This document shows positions 6,277 to 12,872 of a stretch of DNA of 13,516 bases, piece by piece (the stretch's first letter is position 1; every line of letters starts with the position of its first letter). This DNA comes from Clostridia bacterium (GTDB taxonomy: Bacteria > Bacillota_A > Clostridia > Oscillospirales > CAG-272): NCBI GenBank assembly GCA_017542695.1, contig JAFXWT010000102.1, positions 1 through 13,516 on the forward strand, in the 5' to 3' direction. The notes beneath the pieces are model-generated. The model was given only the letters and a program-made list of their open reading frames with translations. It ran no database searches and was not told the origin of the DNA. A program made the position numbers and the translations under genes.

Positions 6277-7353
6277 TTATTTTTCCACTGTGATGATGAA
6301 ACCGTCGACGTTGTTGCCCGAAACGGTGTATACCGCGCCCGTGGGAACGTAAGCCGTCGTCGCAGGCCCCGCAAGCTTGACGTAGTATACGTCGTACGTC
6401 TTTGCTCCGCTCGTGATCGTGAGAGGAGATTTGTACGTGTAATTCTTGATCAGAGAAACGTATTCTTCAAGGCAGAGACCGTTTGCCTTCATATACGTCG
6501 AGTGAGGGATGCCGACATATCTGAAATGGTACAGATCGGCGATGACTCCCGTCGTGTCCTCTTTGCCCTCTTCATAGCGGAGAACAAAGCCGTATTTCGC
6601 GCAGTTGTCTGCAAGCCATGCCTGCTCGTCCTTGTTGAGTATTCTGTTCTTGCCTGTCGATGTGATATAAACGCGGATGTCGAACGAGTATCCCGATATG
6701 TTCTCGTCGGAGTAGTCGAGCACAGCGCTCGGATCATTTACCGTGCCTGCGTTCGTGATGAGCAGGTAATCCTCAGCGAGCGACGTCGACGCGAATCTCG
6801 ATTTGAGCATATTGATCATCGACGCGAACTGTTCGATTATCTCATATCTCAGAGCGACGTGCGAGTTTTTCAGACGATACGACGTTTTGAATCCCGGCTG
6901 ATTGTAGAGAGAAGTGAGCGTATTGTCGTCGCCTGTCGGAATGGTATATTGATTTGTTTCGTTTATAATGACGAGCGGACCGTTGAACACTCCCGACTGG
7001 GAAAGCGAAATCGCCGCGTAACCTTCAACGCCGCCGCTCTGCGTCGTTCCCGTCGGAGCCGTCGATGATGTTGAAGAAGGATCTGTCGCCGTCGTCTGCG
7101 CGGGCGTTGTCGCCGTTTGCGACGGTTCCGTAGTCTTGGAAGGATCGCCCGACGACGCTATCGCTTTTACCAAAAAGACAATGAGCACAATTACGATTAT
7201 TGCTATCAGTGCAACGAACAGAAGCGTCAGAACGCCGTCCTTGTTGACTCTGCGTTTTTTGTTGCCGCCTTTCGTGCGCGGAGTGAATCCGTTTTGGTTC
7301 GGCGCCTGCCTGTAGGGGCGCTGACCGTATCCGCCTTGATTGTTTGCGTTCAT
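6277..7353 (-). CDS. Membrane-anchored VanY/M15B D,D-carboxypeptidase-like protein, probable pseudoenzyme
   Basis: The protein has 358 residues: a basic N-tail (1-40), one transmembrane helix (41-63), a Thr/Ser/Pro-rich spacer (70-107) and an extracellular M15B-like domain (about 110-310), then a beta-rich tail ending YTVSGNNVDGFIITVEK. Family landmarks include W246, KYGFVLRYEEGKEDTTG (253-269), YHFRYVG (275-281) and LCLEEYV (293-299). M15B enzymes trim the terminal D-Ala of peptidoglycan stems using zinc held by SxHxxGxxxD and ExxH. Here the first His is N218 (AAC), D225 and H276 are kept, and the catalytic Glu is D273 (GAT). Activity is therefore doubtful; peptidoglycan binding is an alternative. 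GGAGG lies before ATG 7353. An in-frame ATG at 7470 has no such site and would add a poor AT-rich leader. Its promoter candidate is at 7418-7446. Confidence 0.82.
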   Translation of the reverse strand: MNANNQGGYGQRPYRQAPNQNGFTPRTKGGNKKRRVNKDGVLTLLFVALIAIIVIVLIVFLVKAIASSGDPSKTTEPSQTATTPAQTTATDPSSTSSTAPTGTTQSGGVEGYAAISLSQSGVFNGPLVIINETNQYTIPTGDDNTLTSLYNQPGFKTSYRLKNSHVALRYEIIEQFASMINMLKSRFASTSLAEDYLLITNAGTVNDPSAVLDYSDENISGYSFDIRVYITSTGKNRILNKDEQAWLADNCAKYGFVLRYEEGKEDTTGVIADLYHFRYVGIPHSTYMKANGLCLEEYVSLIKNYTYKSPLTITSGAKTYDVYYVKLAGPATTAYVPTGAVYTVSGNNVDGFIITVEK

Positions 7354-7385
7354 TTTGTACCTCCGGAACGGGATTTGATTTATAA

Positions 7386-7402
7386 TGAAATGTTTTATTT
7401 CA
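7386..7402. repeat. Short palindrome in the leader of the M15B-like gene
   Basis: TGAAAT (7386-7391), 5 nt, then ATTTCA (7397-7402) form a 6-bp inverted repeat. It sits between the candidate -10 (7418-7423) and the ribosome-binding site, so it could be an operator or a small leader hairpin. In such AT-rich DNA it may also be chance. Confidence 0.25.
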
Positions 7403-7417
7403 AACTTGATATGATTT

Positions 7418-7446
7418 ATTTTATCACAAAGTTGTAAATAAAACAA
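7418..7446 (-). promoter_or_regulatory. Candidate promoter of the M15B-like gene
   Basis: On the minus strand: TTGTTT (7446-7441), a 17-bp spacer and TAAAAT (7423-7418), preceded by TGTGA, which gives an extended -10. The block TTGTGATAAAATAA is identical to that in the isomerase promoter (9422-9450). The -35 is weak but the spacing and extended -10 are good. Confidence 0.5.
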
Positions 7447-7449
7447 TAT

Positions 7450-7474
7450 CTTTTTGTAAATTTGCATCAAAAAG
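7450..7474. repeat. AT-rich inverted repeat in the divergent intergenic region
   Basis: CTTTTTG (7450-7456) pairs with CAAAAAG (7468-7474) across an 11-nt loop. It lies between the two divergent promoters, just upstream of the -35 at 7441-7446, in a strongly A/T-biased stretch (about 7380-7510) that could act as UP elements or a protein-binding site. Function is unknown. Confidence 0.25.
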
Positions 7475-7517
7475 TGACAAAAAATAAAATAAAAACAAAA
7501 AACATTTCCGTCACCGC

Positions 7518-7546
7518 TTGACTTTTGAGGGAAAAAGATGTAACAT
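7518..7546 (+). promoter_or_regulatory. Candidate promoter of the PHP-family gene
   Basis: TTGACT (7518-7523), a 17-bp spacer and TAACAT (7541-7546). The -35 is near consensus, while the -10 matches 4 of 6. It would give a leader of about 23 nt before the ATG at 7576. Confidence 0.5.
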
Positions 7547-7575
7547 TCAATAGTAGACAGAGCGGAGGCGGAAAA

Positions 7576-8394
7576 ATGTTCCCGAAAACGAATTTACACA
7601 CACATACAGTATACTGCGACGGAAAACTGACCGCCGCCGAAATGGTAAAGGCGGCCATCGAAAAGAAACTCGAAACCATCGGCTTTTCCGGTCACGCGCA
7701 CATGCCCAGCGTCGGGCAGGATTGGTGCATGTCGATCGAGGACACGGCGGCGTACCGCGCCGCGACAAAGGCGCTGGCGCGCGATCACGCGGATGAGATC
7801 GAGATCGTGACGGGGATCGAGCAGGACGTGTATTCAGACCTTCCGACCGACGGATACGACTACGTCATCGGCGCGGTCCACTACGTCAAAAAAGACGGCG
7901 AGTTTCTCGCTGTCGACCACTCGGAAGAAATGTTCATAAGCGAGGTAAATGAAATTTACCACGGCGATTATGTAGCGTTCGCGCGGGATTTTTATGAGAT
8001 CAGCGCATCCGCGCCGAAGATCACGGGCGCCGACATCGTCGCGCATTTCGACCTTGTGAAGAAGTACAACGCAGGAGGTAAATTCTTCGGCGACAGCGAC
8101 AAGCGCTACCGTGACGCCGCGATCGACGCGCTGCGCGAGGCGGCGAAAAGCGGAGCGATATTCGAGATCAACACGGGCGGCGCGTACCGCGGATATAACG
8201 ACGAGTTTTATCCCGCGCCGTTTCTGCTCCGCGAATTGAAAAGCGTCGGCGGGCGGATCACGTTTTCAAGCGACAGCCACGACGCAAGATCGCTTTGTTA
8301 CGGGTTTCCCGCGGCGAAACGAATCGCCAAAGAGTGTGGCTTCAAAACCGCGTGGACGTGGAAAGACGGCGGATTCAAGGAATTCAAAATATAA
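7576..8394 (+). CDS. PHP-family histidinol-phosphatase-like phosphoesterase
   Basis: The protein has 272 residues. All PHP metal-site motifs are present: HTH (H8, H10), D15, GFSGH (H40), GIEQD (E82), GAVHYV (H102), VAHFD (H157) and SSDSH (D233, H235). The HTHTVYCDGK start and the IGFSGHAHMP segment are typical of the HisK/HisJ-type histidinol-phosphatase group, which hydrolyses L-histidinol phosphate in histidine biosynthesis. No other histidine gene is nearby, so another phosphoester substrate is possible. An upstream in-frame TTG (7525) would extend the protein by 17 residues. ATG 7576 is chosen because GGAGG (7564-7568) sits at normal distance and the family starts at the HxH strand. The stop codon TAA merges into the A-tract of the terminator at 8393. 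It is a single-gene unit converging on the isomerase gene. Confidence 0.88.
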   Translation: MFPKTNLHTHTVYCDGKLTAAEMVKAAIEKKLETIGFSGHAHMPSVGQDWCMSIEDTAAYRAATKALARDHADEIEIVTGIEQDVYSDLPTDGYDYVIGAVHYVKKDGEFLAVDHSEEMFISEVNEIYHGDYVAFARDFYEISASAPKITGADIVAHFDLVKKYNAGGKFFGDSDKRYRDAAIDALREAAKSGAIFEINTGGAYRGYNDEFYPAPFLLRELKSVGGRITFSSDSHDARSLCYGFPAAKRIAKECGFKTAWTWKDGGFKEFKI

Positions 8395-8420
8395 AAAAGC
8401 CCGCGGATGCGGGCTTTTTT
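8393..8420. terminator. Bidirectional intrinsic terminator
   Basis: AAAAAAGCCCGC (8393-8404), loop GGAT, GCGGGCTTTTTT (8409-8420) is a perfect 12-bp inverted repeat with a six-base U-run on either strand. It ends the PHP gene (its A-run starts inside the stop codon) and serves the convergent isomerase gene, whose stop is 38 nt away. Confidence 0.93.
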
Positions 8421-8457
8421 CATGTATGAATTGACTTATCGCGTCATTAAATCGGTT

Positions 8458-9387
8458 TTATTCGAGTATCCTCTTTGCGAAGTATTCGCCAATGGCGTGA
8501 ACGTACGCGAGCTGCGCCGGGCGAACCTCTTCGGGAACGAGTCGAACGCCCGTCGCCACTTCAAAGTCGAGGTTGCCGCGATAGTTGATGGCGCGAAGCC
8601 CGGCGATGAGCCCCTCCCAGTCGGTGACAGGATTCTGCCCCCACATACGCGCGTAAGAATAGGGAATGGCATGGTTATCCTGAATGTTGTCGTTGTCGTG
8701 CAGGTGGAGTATCTTGACTCTGCTGCCGAGCGTTTTGAGCGATTCGCAGATGTGCTTGCCGAGGAGCGTCATGTGACCGAGGTCGAAGCAGAAACCGAAG
8801 CATTCCTCTCCGGCGATCTCGTTCAGCGTGTCTATGTACCAAGCCGCCGTGATGCAGTCGGAGCAGACGGCCTCGGTTACCACTCTGGAAATGACGGAGA
8901 ACATATTTTCAAGGCAAACCATTACCTTGTATTTTTTAATAAACGGAATAAATCTCTTGTAGTATTCAATGTTGACCTTTTTTTCGTACTCTCTGTCGTG
9001 AGAAAAAGCGAGATTTATCGGGTGGACGACGAGGTATCTGCAATCGACGTAATCGCAGATCGCAAGGCATTTTTCGACGACCTCGACGCATTTTTCGTTT
9101 ATGTCGTCGCGTCCGTCGACGTAAAGCTGGAAAGGCGCGTGCGCCTGATTGAAGATGATGCCGTATTTCTTCGCCAGCTCTTTGTGCGGCGTGAAATACT
9201 CCTTCAACTCGTCGATGCTCTTCGAGTAAAATCCCGAGAAATTGCCGTCCCTGATGTCGCTGCCCGAAAGGTACAAGTCGATGTTGAAATCGAGGCATTC
9301 AAACCCCGTGCTTCTGATTGTCTTGAAGTCCTCTTCGAGCGATTCGTCGCGCAGGATCGCCGCGGATGTGATACATGGTTTAAGCAT
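8458..9387 (-). CDS. Sugar phosphate isomerase/epimerase-like TIM barrel (AP_endonuc_2 family)
   Basis: The protein has 309 residues, the usual length for xylose-isomerase-like TIM-barrel proteins (COG1082). Metal and active-site candidates fall at strand ends in the expected order: H83 (QAHAP), H122 (VVHP), E160 (LEN), D202 and H205 (FDLGH), H228/H230 (HLHDN) and E276 (FEVATG). Members isomerise or epimerise sugars or inositol derivatives, or cleave abasic DNA (endonuclease IV). The HLHDN and FDLGH motifs and the size favour the sugar isomerase/epimerase branch, but the substrate cannot be read. ATG 9387 has GGAGGAAATT before it. A strong promoter (9422-9450) lies in the end of the upstream kinase gene, so it can be transcribed alone. 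Its transcript ends at the shared terminator at 8393-8420. Confidence 0.82.
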   Translation of the reverse strand: MLKPCITSAAILRDESLEEDFKTIRSTGFECLDFNIDLYLSGSDIRDGNFSGFYSKSIDELKEYFTPHKELAKKYGIIFNQAHAPFQLYVDGRDDINEKCVEVVEKCLAICDYVDCRYLVVHPINLAFSHDREYEKKVNIEYYKRFIPFIKKYKVMVCLENMFSVISRVVTEAVCSDCITAAWYIDTLNEIAGEECFGFCFDLGHMTLLGKHICESLKTLGSRVKILHLHDNDNIQDNHAIPYSYARMWGQNPVTDWEGLIAGLRAINYRGNLDFEVATGVRLVPEEVRPAQLAYVHAIGEYFAKRILE

Positions 9388-9421
9388 AATTTCCTCCGAA
9401 AATCATTTATTTTGCGATGTT

Positions 9422-9450
9422 ATTTTATCACAATAAAACTGTGTTGTCAA
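9422..9450 (-). promoter_or_regulatory. Strong sigma-A promoter of the isomerase gene
   Basis: On the minus strand: perfect -35 TTGACA (9450-9445), 17-bp spacer, -10 TAAAAT (9427-9422), with TGTGA before it giving an extended -10. The -35 and the spacer lie within the last codons of the uridine-kinase-like gene. A leader of about 28 nt carries GGAGG. Confidence 0.82.
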
Positions 9451-10015
9451 TCACAAAATCGCATTTTCGTTCAATCTTTTGCTCCGAGAAATATTTTTCT
9501 TCAAGCGGTATCCATTTGTCCTCGAAAGCGATGAGCCCCTCGGCGCCGTTTCTTTCGAGAATGCGCCGCCGCTGCTCGTCTTTTGACGCTTTTACAAAAA
9601 CTTTGAAATCGTAAAGGTAAATTAAATTTACGTGGCAGGAATACGTTCCTTCGACAATGATAACGTCGTTTTCCGGTATCGCAACGCGCTCTCCGAGCGC
9701 CATTTTTTCGCAGTCGAAGCGGCGGTACGAAAACGCTGCGTGAGTTTCAATGTGCGGCGCGACTTCGGCGAGGAACCGCTCGCGGTCGACGTTGCCTCCC
9801 GGCTCGGCGTATCGCTCCGGCGTTCTCTGCTCGGGGCGGAGAAAGAAATCGTCCATGTGGACGACCGGCGCCGAAAAGCGCTCGGAAAGAACGGCGGCAA
9901 GCGTCGTTTTTCCCGCGGCGGCGCATCCGTCTATAGCGACGGACGCTTTTTTCCCCTTCGATATTTTCGTTTCGATTGCCTTGAATAAAGCATCGAAATC
10001 CGTTTTTGATGTCAT
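9428..10015 (-). CDS. Uridine-kinase-family P-loop kinase
   Basis: The protein has 195 residues. It has Walker A DGCAAAGKTT (29-38), a strand-end acidic pair VVHMDDFFL (51-59), a VIIVEGTYS strand (118-126), and an Arg-rich lid-like segment (R149-R155). This layout matches the uridine kinase / phosphoribulokinase P-loop family, whose members phosphorylate nucleosides or other small alcohols with ATP. The VEGTYS segment is close to the uridine kinase VEG motif; the true substrate is not determinable. ATG 10015 is chosen because GGGAGAA lies about 5 nt upstream. Reading further upstream in frame would run into tRNA antisense sequence, which is not credible. A promoter lies at 10047-10075. The isomerase start is 40 nt downstream, with its own promoter. 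Confidence 0.8.
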   Translation of the reverse strand: MTSKTDFDALFKAIETKISKGKKASVAIDGCAAAGKTTLAAVLSERFSAPVVHMDDFFLRPEQRTPERYAEPGGNVDRERFLAEVAPHIETHAAFSYRRFDCEKMALGERVAIPENDVIIVEGTYSCHVNLIYLYDFKVFVKASKDEQRRRILERNGAEGLIAFEDKWIPLEEKYFSEQKIERKCDFVIDNTVLL

Positions 10016-10046
10016 GGCTTCTCCCACGTTTTTATTGTTTACAGTT

Positions 10047-10075
10047 AATTTACAATAAAATGCGGCCTTTGTCAA
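10047..10075 (-). promoter_or_regulatory. Promoter of the uridine-kinase-like gene
   Basis: On the minus strand: TTGACA (10075-10070), 17-bp spacer, TAAATT (10052-10047). Consensus -35 and spacing, moderate -10, about 30 nt before the start codon at 10015. Confidence 0.68.
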
Positions 10076-10148
10076 TAATTCCGTGATATTTTGTAAAGTG
10101 TTCCAAATTTTCACCTTTATTTTTGTATTCAAATAACGAATATAACCC

Positions 10149-10177
10149 TTGATTTTTTGCTTGATTTGTGGTATTAT
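10149..10177 (+). promoter_or_regulatory. Promoter of tRNA-Leu
   Basis: TTGATT (10149-10154), 17-bp spacer, TATTAT (10172-10177), preceded by TGTGG, which gives an extended -10. It ends 14 nt before the mature tRNA 5' end, so a very short 5' leader is expected. Confidence 0.72.
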
Positions 10178-10191
10178 AAAAAAGCAACTAC

Positions 10192-10278
10192 GCCGGTGTG
10201 ATGGAATTGGTAGACGTGCCGGACTCAAAATCCGGTGGCAGCGATGCCATGCGGGTTCGATTCCCGCCACCGGCACCA
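10192..10278 (+). tRNA. tRNA-Leu (anticodon CAA)
   Basis: The acceptor stem GCCGGTG (10192-10198) pairs with CACCGGC (10268-10274), with discriminator A and an encoded CCA (10276-10278). The anticodon arm is CCGGA-CTCAAAA-TCCGG (10219-10235), with CAA at 10226-10228 reading UUG codons. The long variable arm (10236-10250, TGGC...GCCA) marks a class II tRNA, as expected for leucine. The T arm is GCGGG-TTCGATT-CCCGC (10251-10267). All stems pair fully. Confidence 0.97.
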
Positions 10279-10284
10279 ACCTTG

Positions 10285-10319
10285 ATCCGTGATTTGTCCA
10301 CGGACAAATCACGGATTTT
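10285..10319 (+). terminator. Hairpin downstream of tRNA-Leu, probable terminator
   Basis: ATCCGTGATTTGTCC (10285-10299) pairs perfectly over 15 bp with GGACAAATCACGGAT (10302-10316), followed by a short TTT (10317-10319) then GAATAATG. The stem is long but the U-tract is weak. It begins 7 nt after the tRNA CCA and is best read as the tRNA transcript terminator or a 3' processing structure. Confidence 0.6.
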
Positions 10320-10417
10320 GAATAATGTTTGCCGTTCGGGCAAACGGTGCGCGCCGTTGAGCGCGACGATCACGGATTGTAAAAAAAACACGTAAATAAA
10401 ACGACGGAGGAAATAAT
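10320..10417. other. Intergenic stretch with small hairpins before the CxxC-repeat gene
   Basis: It contains hairpin GTTTGCC-GTTCG-GGCAAAC (10327-10345), then CGCGC/GCGCG (about 10350-10364), and a second copy of ATCACGGATT (10369-10378) matching the right arm of the preceding hairpin. A weak promoter candidate TTGAGC (10357-10362), 17 bp, TAAAAA (10380-10385) could drive the next gene, whose ribosome-binding site GGAGG is at 10406-10410. No coding region is credible here. Confidence 0.35.
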
Positions 10418-12715
10418 ATGACAAAGAAAATAGTGGCGTTTATACTCGCATTTGTTTTTTGTTTTGGATGCGCTGCGGTTTTCACGGCTTTCGGAGAAGG
10501 GCAGCTCCATGTTCACGCTATCGAAGATGAAGATGATGACGATACCGGAACGTCGACGTCGACGCTCATCGAGAATCCGACAGTCATTATCAGGTATAGC
10601 GACGGCGTTTCCGGTCCCTTATATGATTTTGCAAACAAGACGCTTACGCTTCGTATTCTCATCAAGGAAAGTGACCACGTAAGTTGCAGAAGCGGTCGCG
10701 TTGAAATAAAATATGACGCCGACATGTTCGATTTTTCCTCCATTTCGGGCAGCTTCATGGAAGCTGATACGTCGGATACGGAAACGGTCATCGTTTCAAA
10801 CGAGAACGGACTTCTGACGATCTCCGTCCGCACCGATTCCACTGAGCCGTATTCGGTCGCCTCGGAATTTGATGTGCAATTCTCATTTGCGAGAGTCGAT
10901 CTCGAAACTCTGACCGAACGCGAAAAGACGTTCAATCTCAATCTCGTTTTCTCCGGCTCGAAATATAAAAACACCGACAACAAGAAATCGAATGATTTCG
11001 TCGTTATGCTTTGCCAGCATAACGCCGCCGACATCGTAACAAAGGATTTTGAGGCAACGTGCCACGAATACGCGCACAGAGACACGATATGCACAAAGTG
11101 CGGCACGGTGCTGAATTCCGTGACGACAGGCGATACGTACGTCGACCATGTTTACGACTACGAGAATATTGTCAGATACATTTATTCATCCGGCTATACG
11201 GATTGCGATCCATTACGTGCGAATAAGATCGTTGCCGAGGTCAAATGCCAGGTCTGCGGTAAACTTCAGTGGGCGCACGACCTTGAATACCACGTCGGTC
11301 TCGACACGAGTGTGAAGAGATACGACGAAACGACGCACCAATATTATTACGCCTGCACACGCGGGCACAGAGTCATAGCGATAATACAGTCGCCGGGGAC
11401 GAGCAATCCAACGACTCACGAGCATACGTATGTACTTACGGGTACTCAGACAGCGACTTGCACCGAGGTGGGATACAACATCTACAAGTGCTCGGTGTGC
11501 AACGAGGAAAAGCGCGAGGAGATTCCGGCGACCGGACATACATACGGCAATCCCGTCGTTATAAAGCAGCCGACGTGTACCGAAGCGGGCGAACAGACGC
11601 TCACGTGCACCGTTTGCGGCAAAGCCACAAAGACAGAATCCGTTCCCGCGCTCGGCCATGATTTCGATCATGGAACCACGACTGTCATAACGGCTCCGAC
11701 GTGCGTTTCGACGGGAACGGCGATTAAAAAATGCGCTCGCTGCGGCGTGGAAGAAAGCGTAATGCTTCCAATCGATCCCGCGGCTCACCGCTACGGAGAT
11801 TGGGTGACCACTACTCCCGGCACGTGTGTGACAAAAGAGGTCAGAATGCACACATGCTCGCTTTGCGGAAATTCGGAATCGGTGGAATTCGATTTCGGCG
11901 ACCACGACTACACGTCCGAGGTCATCGTTGCGCCGACTTGCTATGAGGACGGCGTGAGAACTTACACTTGTAAATATTGCGGCGACACTTACGACGATGT
12001 CGAAAAATGCGCCGGTCATAAATTCGGCGCCCCCGTTTCCGACGGAAAGGGAACGACTACCGTCACCTGCACGGAGTGCGGAATGAGCGTCGCCACCACG
12101 GTGAAGTCAAATAAAACGACAAAAACCGTTTCTCACGGGCCGTTCACACTGACGATAAAAAATACCGATATCGCGTCAAGGGATATCCAGCTCCGCGTCA
12201 CGGAAATTGACCGCGCGACAGAGGAATACGCGAACAACAGTGTTTATCTCAACGCTCTCAACGCGGGACTCGGAAAGAAATATTCCATACAGAACGCGTA
12301 CCACGTGACGCTCTATATCGACGGTGCTGAGTCGAAGATGACGTCCGATATGACGCTTTCGCTCGGACTCGATTCCGCGCTCTCTTCGTCAAAAACGGCG
12401 ATAGTATACTACACCGAAAGCGGATCGTCGACGATGATCTCCGTAATGAACGAAGCGTCCCGCAGGAAGCTCGTCGTAACAATGCCGGGCACGGAGCTCG
12501 AAAGATCGGCGAGCGACACTATAATCCTTGCCGTTGAAGGCGCTTCCGTCACACCGTCGGGCGACAGCTCGCAGACGCCCGTAACGCCTCCCGCTCCTTC
12601 CGGAGATAACGGTTTTATTCTTCCCGCGATAATCATAGCGGTCGCAGTCGTTGTGACGCTGGTCGTTATAGTTGTCGTTCTCAAGAAGAGTAAAAAGAAC
12701 GGATTTGATTTTTAA
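10418..12715 (+). CDS. Exported membrane-anchored CxxC-repeat surface protein
   Basis: The protein has 765 residues. A signal peptide (about 1-26) precedes an acidic stretch EDEDDDD (36-42). Residues about 52-185 are beta-rich with RVEIKYDADMFDF, which recalls the cohesin-like fold (YD...L.F); this is tentative. CxxC pairs occur at 225/228 and 277/280, then regularly at 358, 397, 439, 480, 518 and 551 in six tandem units. Each unit has the pattern H.(Y/F)....PTC...G....C..CG. Residues about 565-710 form another beta-rich domain. A Pro/Ser/Thr spacer (710-730) leads to a transmembrane helix (734-755) and basic tail KKSKKNGFDF. There is no LPxTG motif. Such Cys repeats are common in clostridial surface proteins; metal binding or disulfides are possible but unproven. 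GGAGG is at 10406-10410 and a strong terminator follows. Function is unknown. Confidence 0.85.
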   Translation: MTKKIVAFILAFVFCFGCAAVFTAFGEGQLHVHAIEDEDDDDTGTSTSTLIENPTVIIRYSDGVSGPLYDFANKTLTLRILIKESDHVSCRSGRVEIKYDADMFDFSSISGSFMEADTSDTETVIVSNENGLLTISVRTDSTEPYSVASEFDVQFSFARVDLETLTEREKTFNLNLVFSGSKYKNTDNKKSNDFVVMLCQHNAADIVTKDFEATCHEYAHRDTICTKCGTVLNSVTTGDTYVDHVYDYENIVRYIYSSGYTDCDPLRANKIVAEVKCQVCGKLQWAHDLEYHVGLDTSVKRYDETTHQYYYACTRGHRVIAIIQSPGTSNPTTHEHTYVLTGTQTATCTEVGYNIYKCSVCNEEKREEIPATGHTYGNPVVIKQPTCTEAGEQTLTCTVCGKATKTESVPALGHDFDHGTTTVITAPTCVSTGTAIKKCARCGVEESVMLPIDPAAHRYGDWVTTTPGTCVTKEVRMHTCSLCGNSESVEFDFGDHDYTSEVIVAPTCYEDGVRTYTCKYCGDTYDDVEKCAGHKFGAPVSDGKGTTTVTCTECGMSVATTVKSNKTTKTVSHGPFTLTIKNTDIASRDIQLRVTEIDRATEEYANNSVYLNALNAGLGKKYSIQNAYHVTLYIDGAESKMTSDMTLSLGLDSALSSSKTAIVYYTESGSSTMISVMNEASRRKLVVTMPGTELERSASDTIILAVEGASVTPSGDSSQTPVTPPAPSGDNGFILPAIIIAVAVVVTLVVIVVVLKKSKKNGFDF
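11417..12085 (+). repeat. Six tandem CxxC protein repeats (about 33-42 residues each)
   Basis: These encode residues 334-556 of the surface protein. CxxC pairs start at residues 358, 397, 439, 480, 518 and 551, so the period drifts 39, 42, 41, 38 and 33. The first five units also have one upstream Cys (348, 387, 429, 470, 508) in a TC or PTC context, and most end with G-H. The sixth unit lacks that Cys and is shorter. DNA identity between units is low, so the repeats are old. Confidence 0.85.
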
Positions 12716-12724
12716 CGTTATTTG

Positions 12725-12752
12725 AACGCGGGGCAAGCGCCCCGCGTTTTTC
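12725..12752 (+). terminator. Intrinsic terminator after the CxxC-repeat gene
   Basis: AACGCGGGGC (12725-12734), loop AAGC, GCCCCGCGTT (12739-12748), continuing into a T-run (12747-12751). This is a GC-rich stem with a good U-tract, 10 nt after the stop codon. Confidence 0.92.
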
Positions 12753-12783
12753 TCGAAAAAACGAAAATACGTCGAATTTGATG

Positions 12784-12823
12784 TTGATTATTATTTGGCA
12801 ATGTTGTATAATCATTATATAAT
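12784..12823 (+). promoter_or_regulatory. Two overlapping sigma-A promoters before the UvrD/PcrA gene
   Basis: Promoter 1 is TTGATT (12784-12789), 17 bp, TATAAT (12807-12812). Promoter 2 is TTGGCA (12795-12800), 17 bp, TATAAT (12818-12823). Both have perfect -10 boxes and the optimal spacer, and are offset by exactly 11 bp. They precede the ATG at 12873 by about 50 nt. Confidence 0.8.
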
Positions 12824-12872
12824 GCTTTGAATTTCAGCCGCAGAGCCAAATGAACTACGAAAGGAAAACGGC

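Noticed and set aside
6151..7068. Plus-strand open frame of 305 codons opposite the M15B-like gene
   Set aside because: No recognisable motif or ribosome-binding site, and Arg/Val-rich antisense translation of a supported gene.
7354..7470. N-terminal extension of the M15B-like protein to an ATG at 7470
   Set aside because: It is AT-rich, overlaps the candidate promoter, and lacks a ribosome-binding site; GGAGG before ATG 7353 is decisive.
8407..9534. Plus-strand open frame of 375 codons opposite the isomerase gene
   Set aside because: The composition is shadow-like, it starts inside the terminator, and the opposite strand has a clean family match with ribosome-binding site and promoter.
10016..10312. 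N-terminal extension of the uridine-kinase-like frame up to 10312
   Set aside because: The extension runs through the kinase promoter and the antisense of tRNA-Leu. GGGAGAA before ATG 10015 fixes the start.
10279..10417. CRISPR array or riboswitch in the hairpin-rich stretch after tRNA-Leu
   Set aside because: There is no regularly spaced direct repeat with spacers, and no conserved riboswitch core that I recognise; simple hairpins explain it.
10188..10424. Minus-strand small open frame across tRNA-Leu (translation like GGGNRTRMASLPPDFES)
   Set aside because: This is the well-known spurious antisense translation of a tRNA gene, frequently misannotated as a protein.
11417..12085. CxxC repeats as an intracellular zinc-finger DNA-binding array
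   Set aside because: A signal peptide and C-terminal transmembrane helix place the repeats outside the cell, and spacing does not match a known DNA-binding zinc finger.
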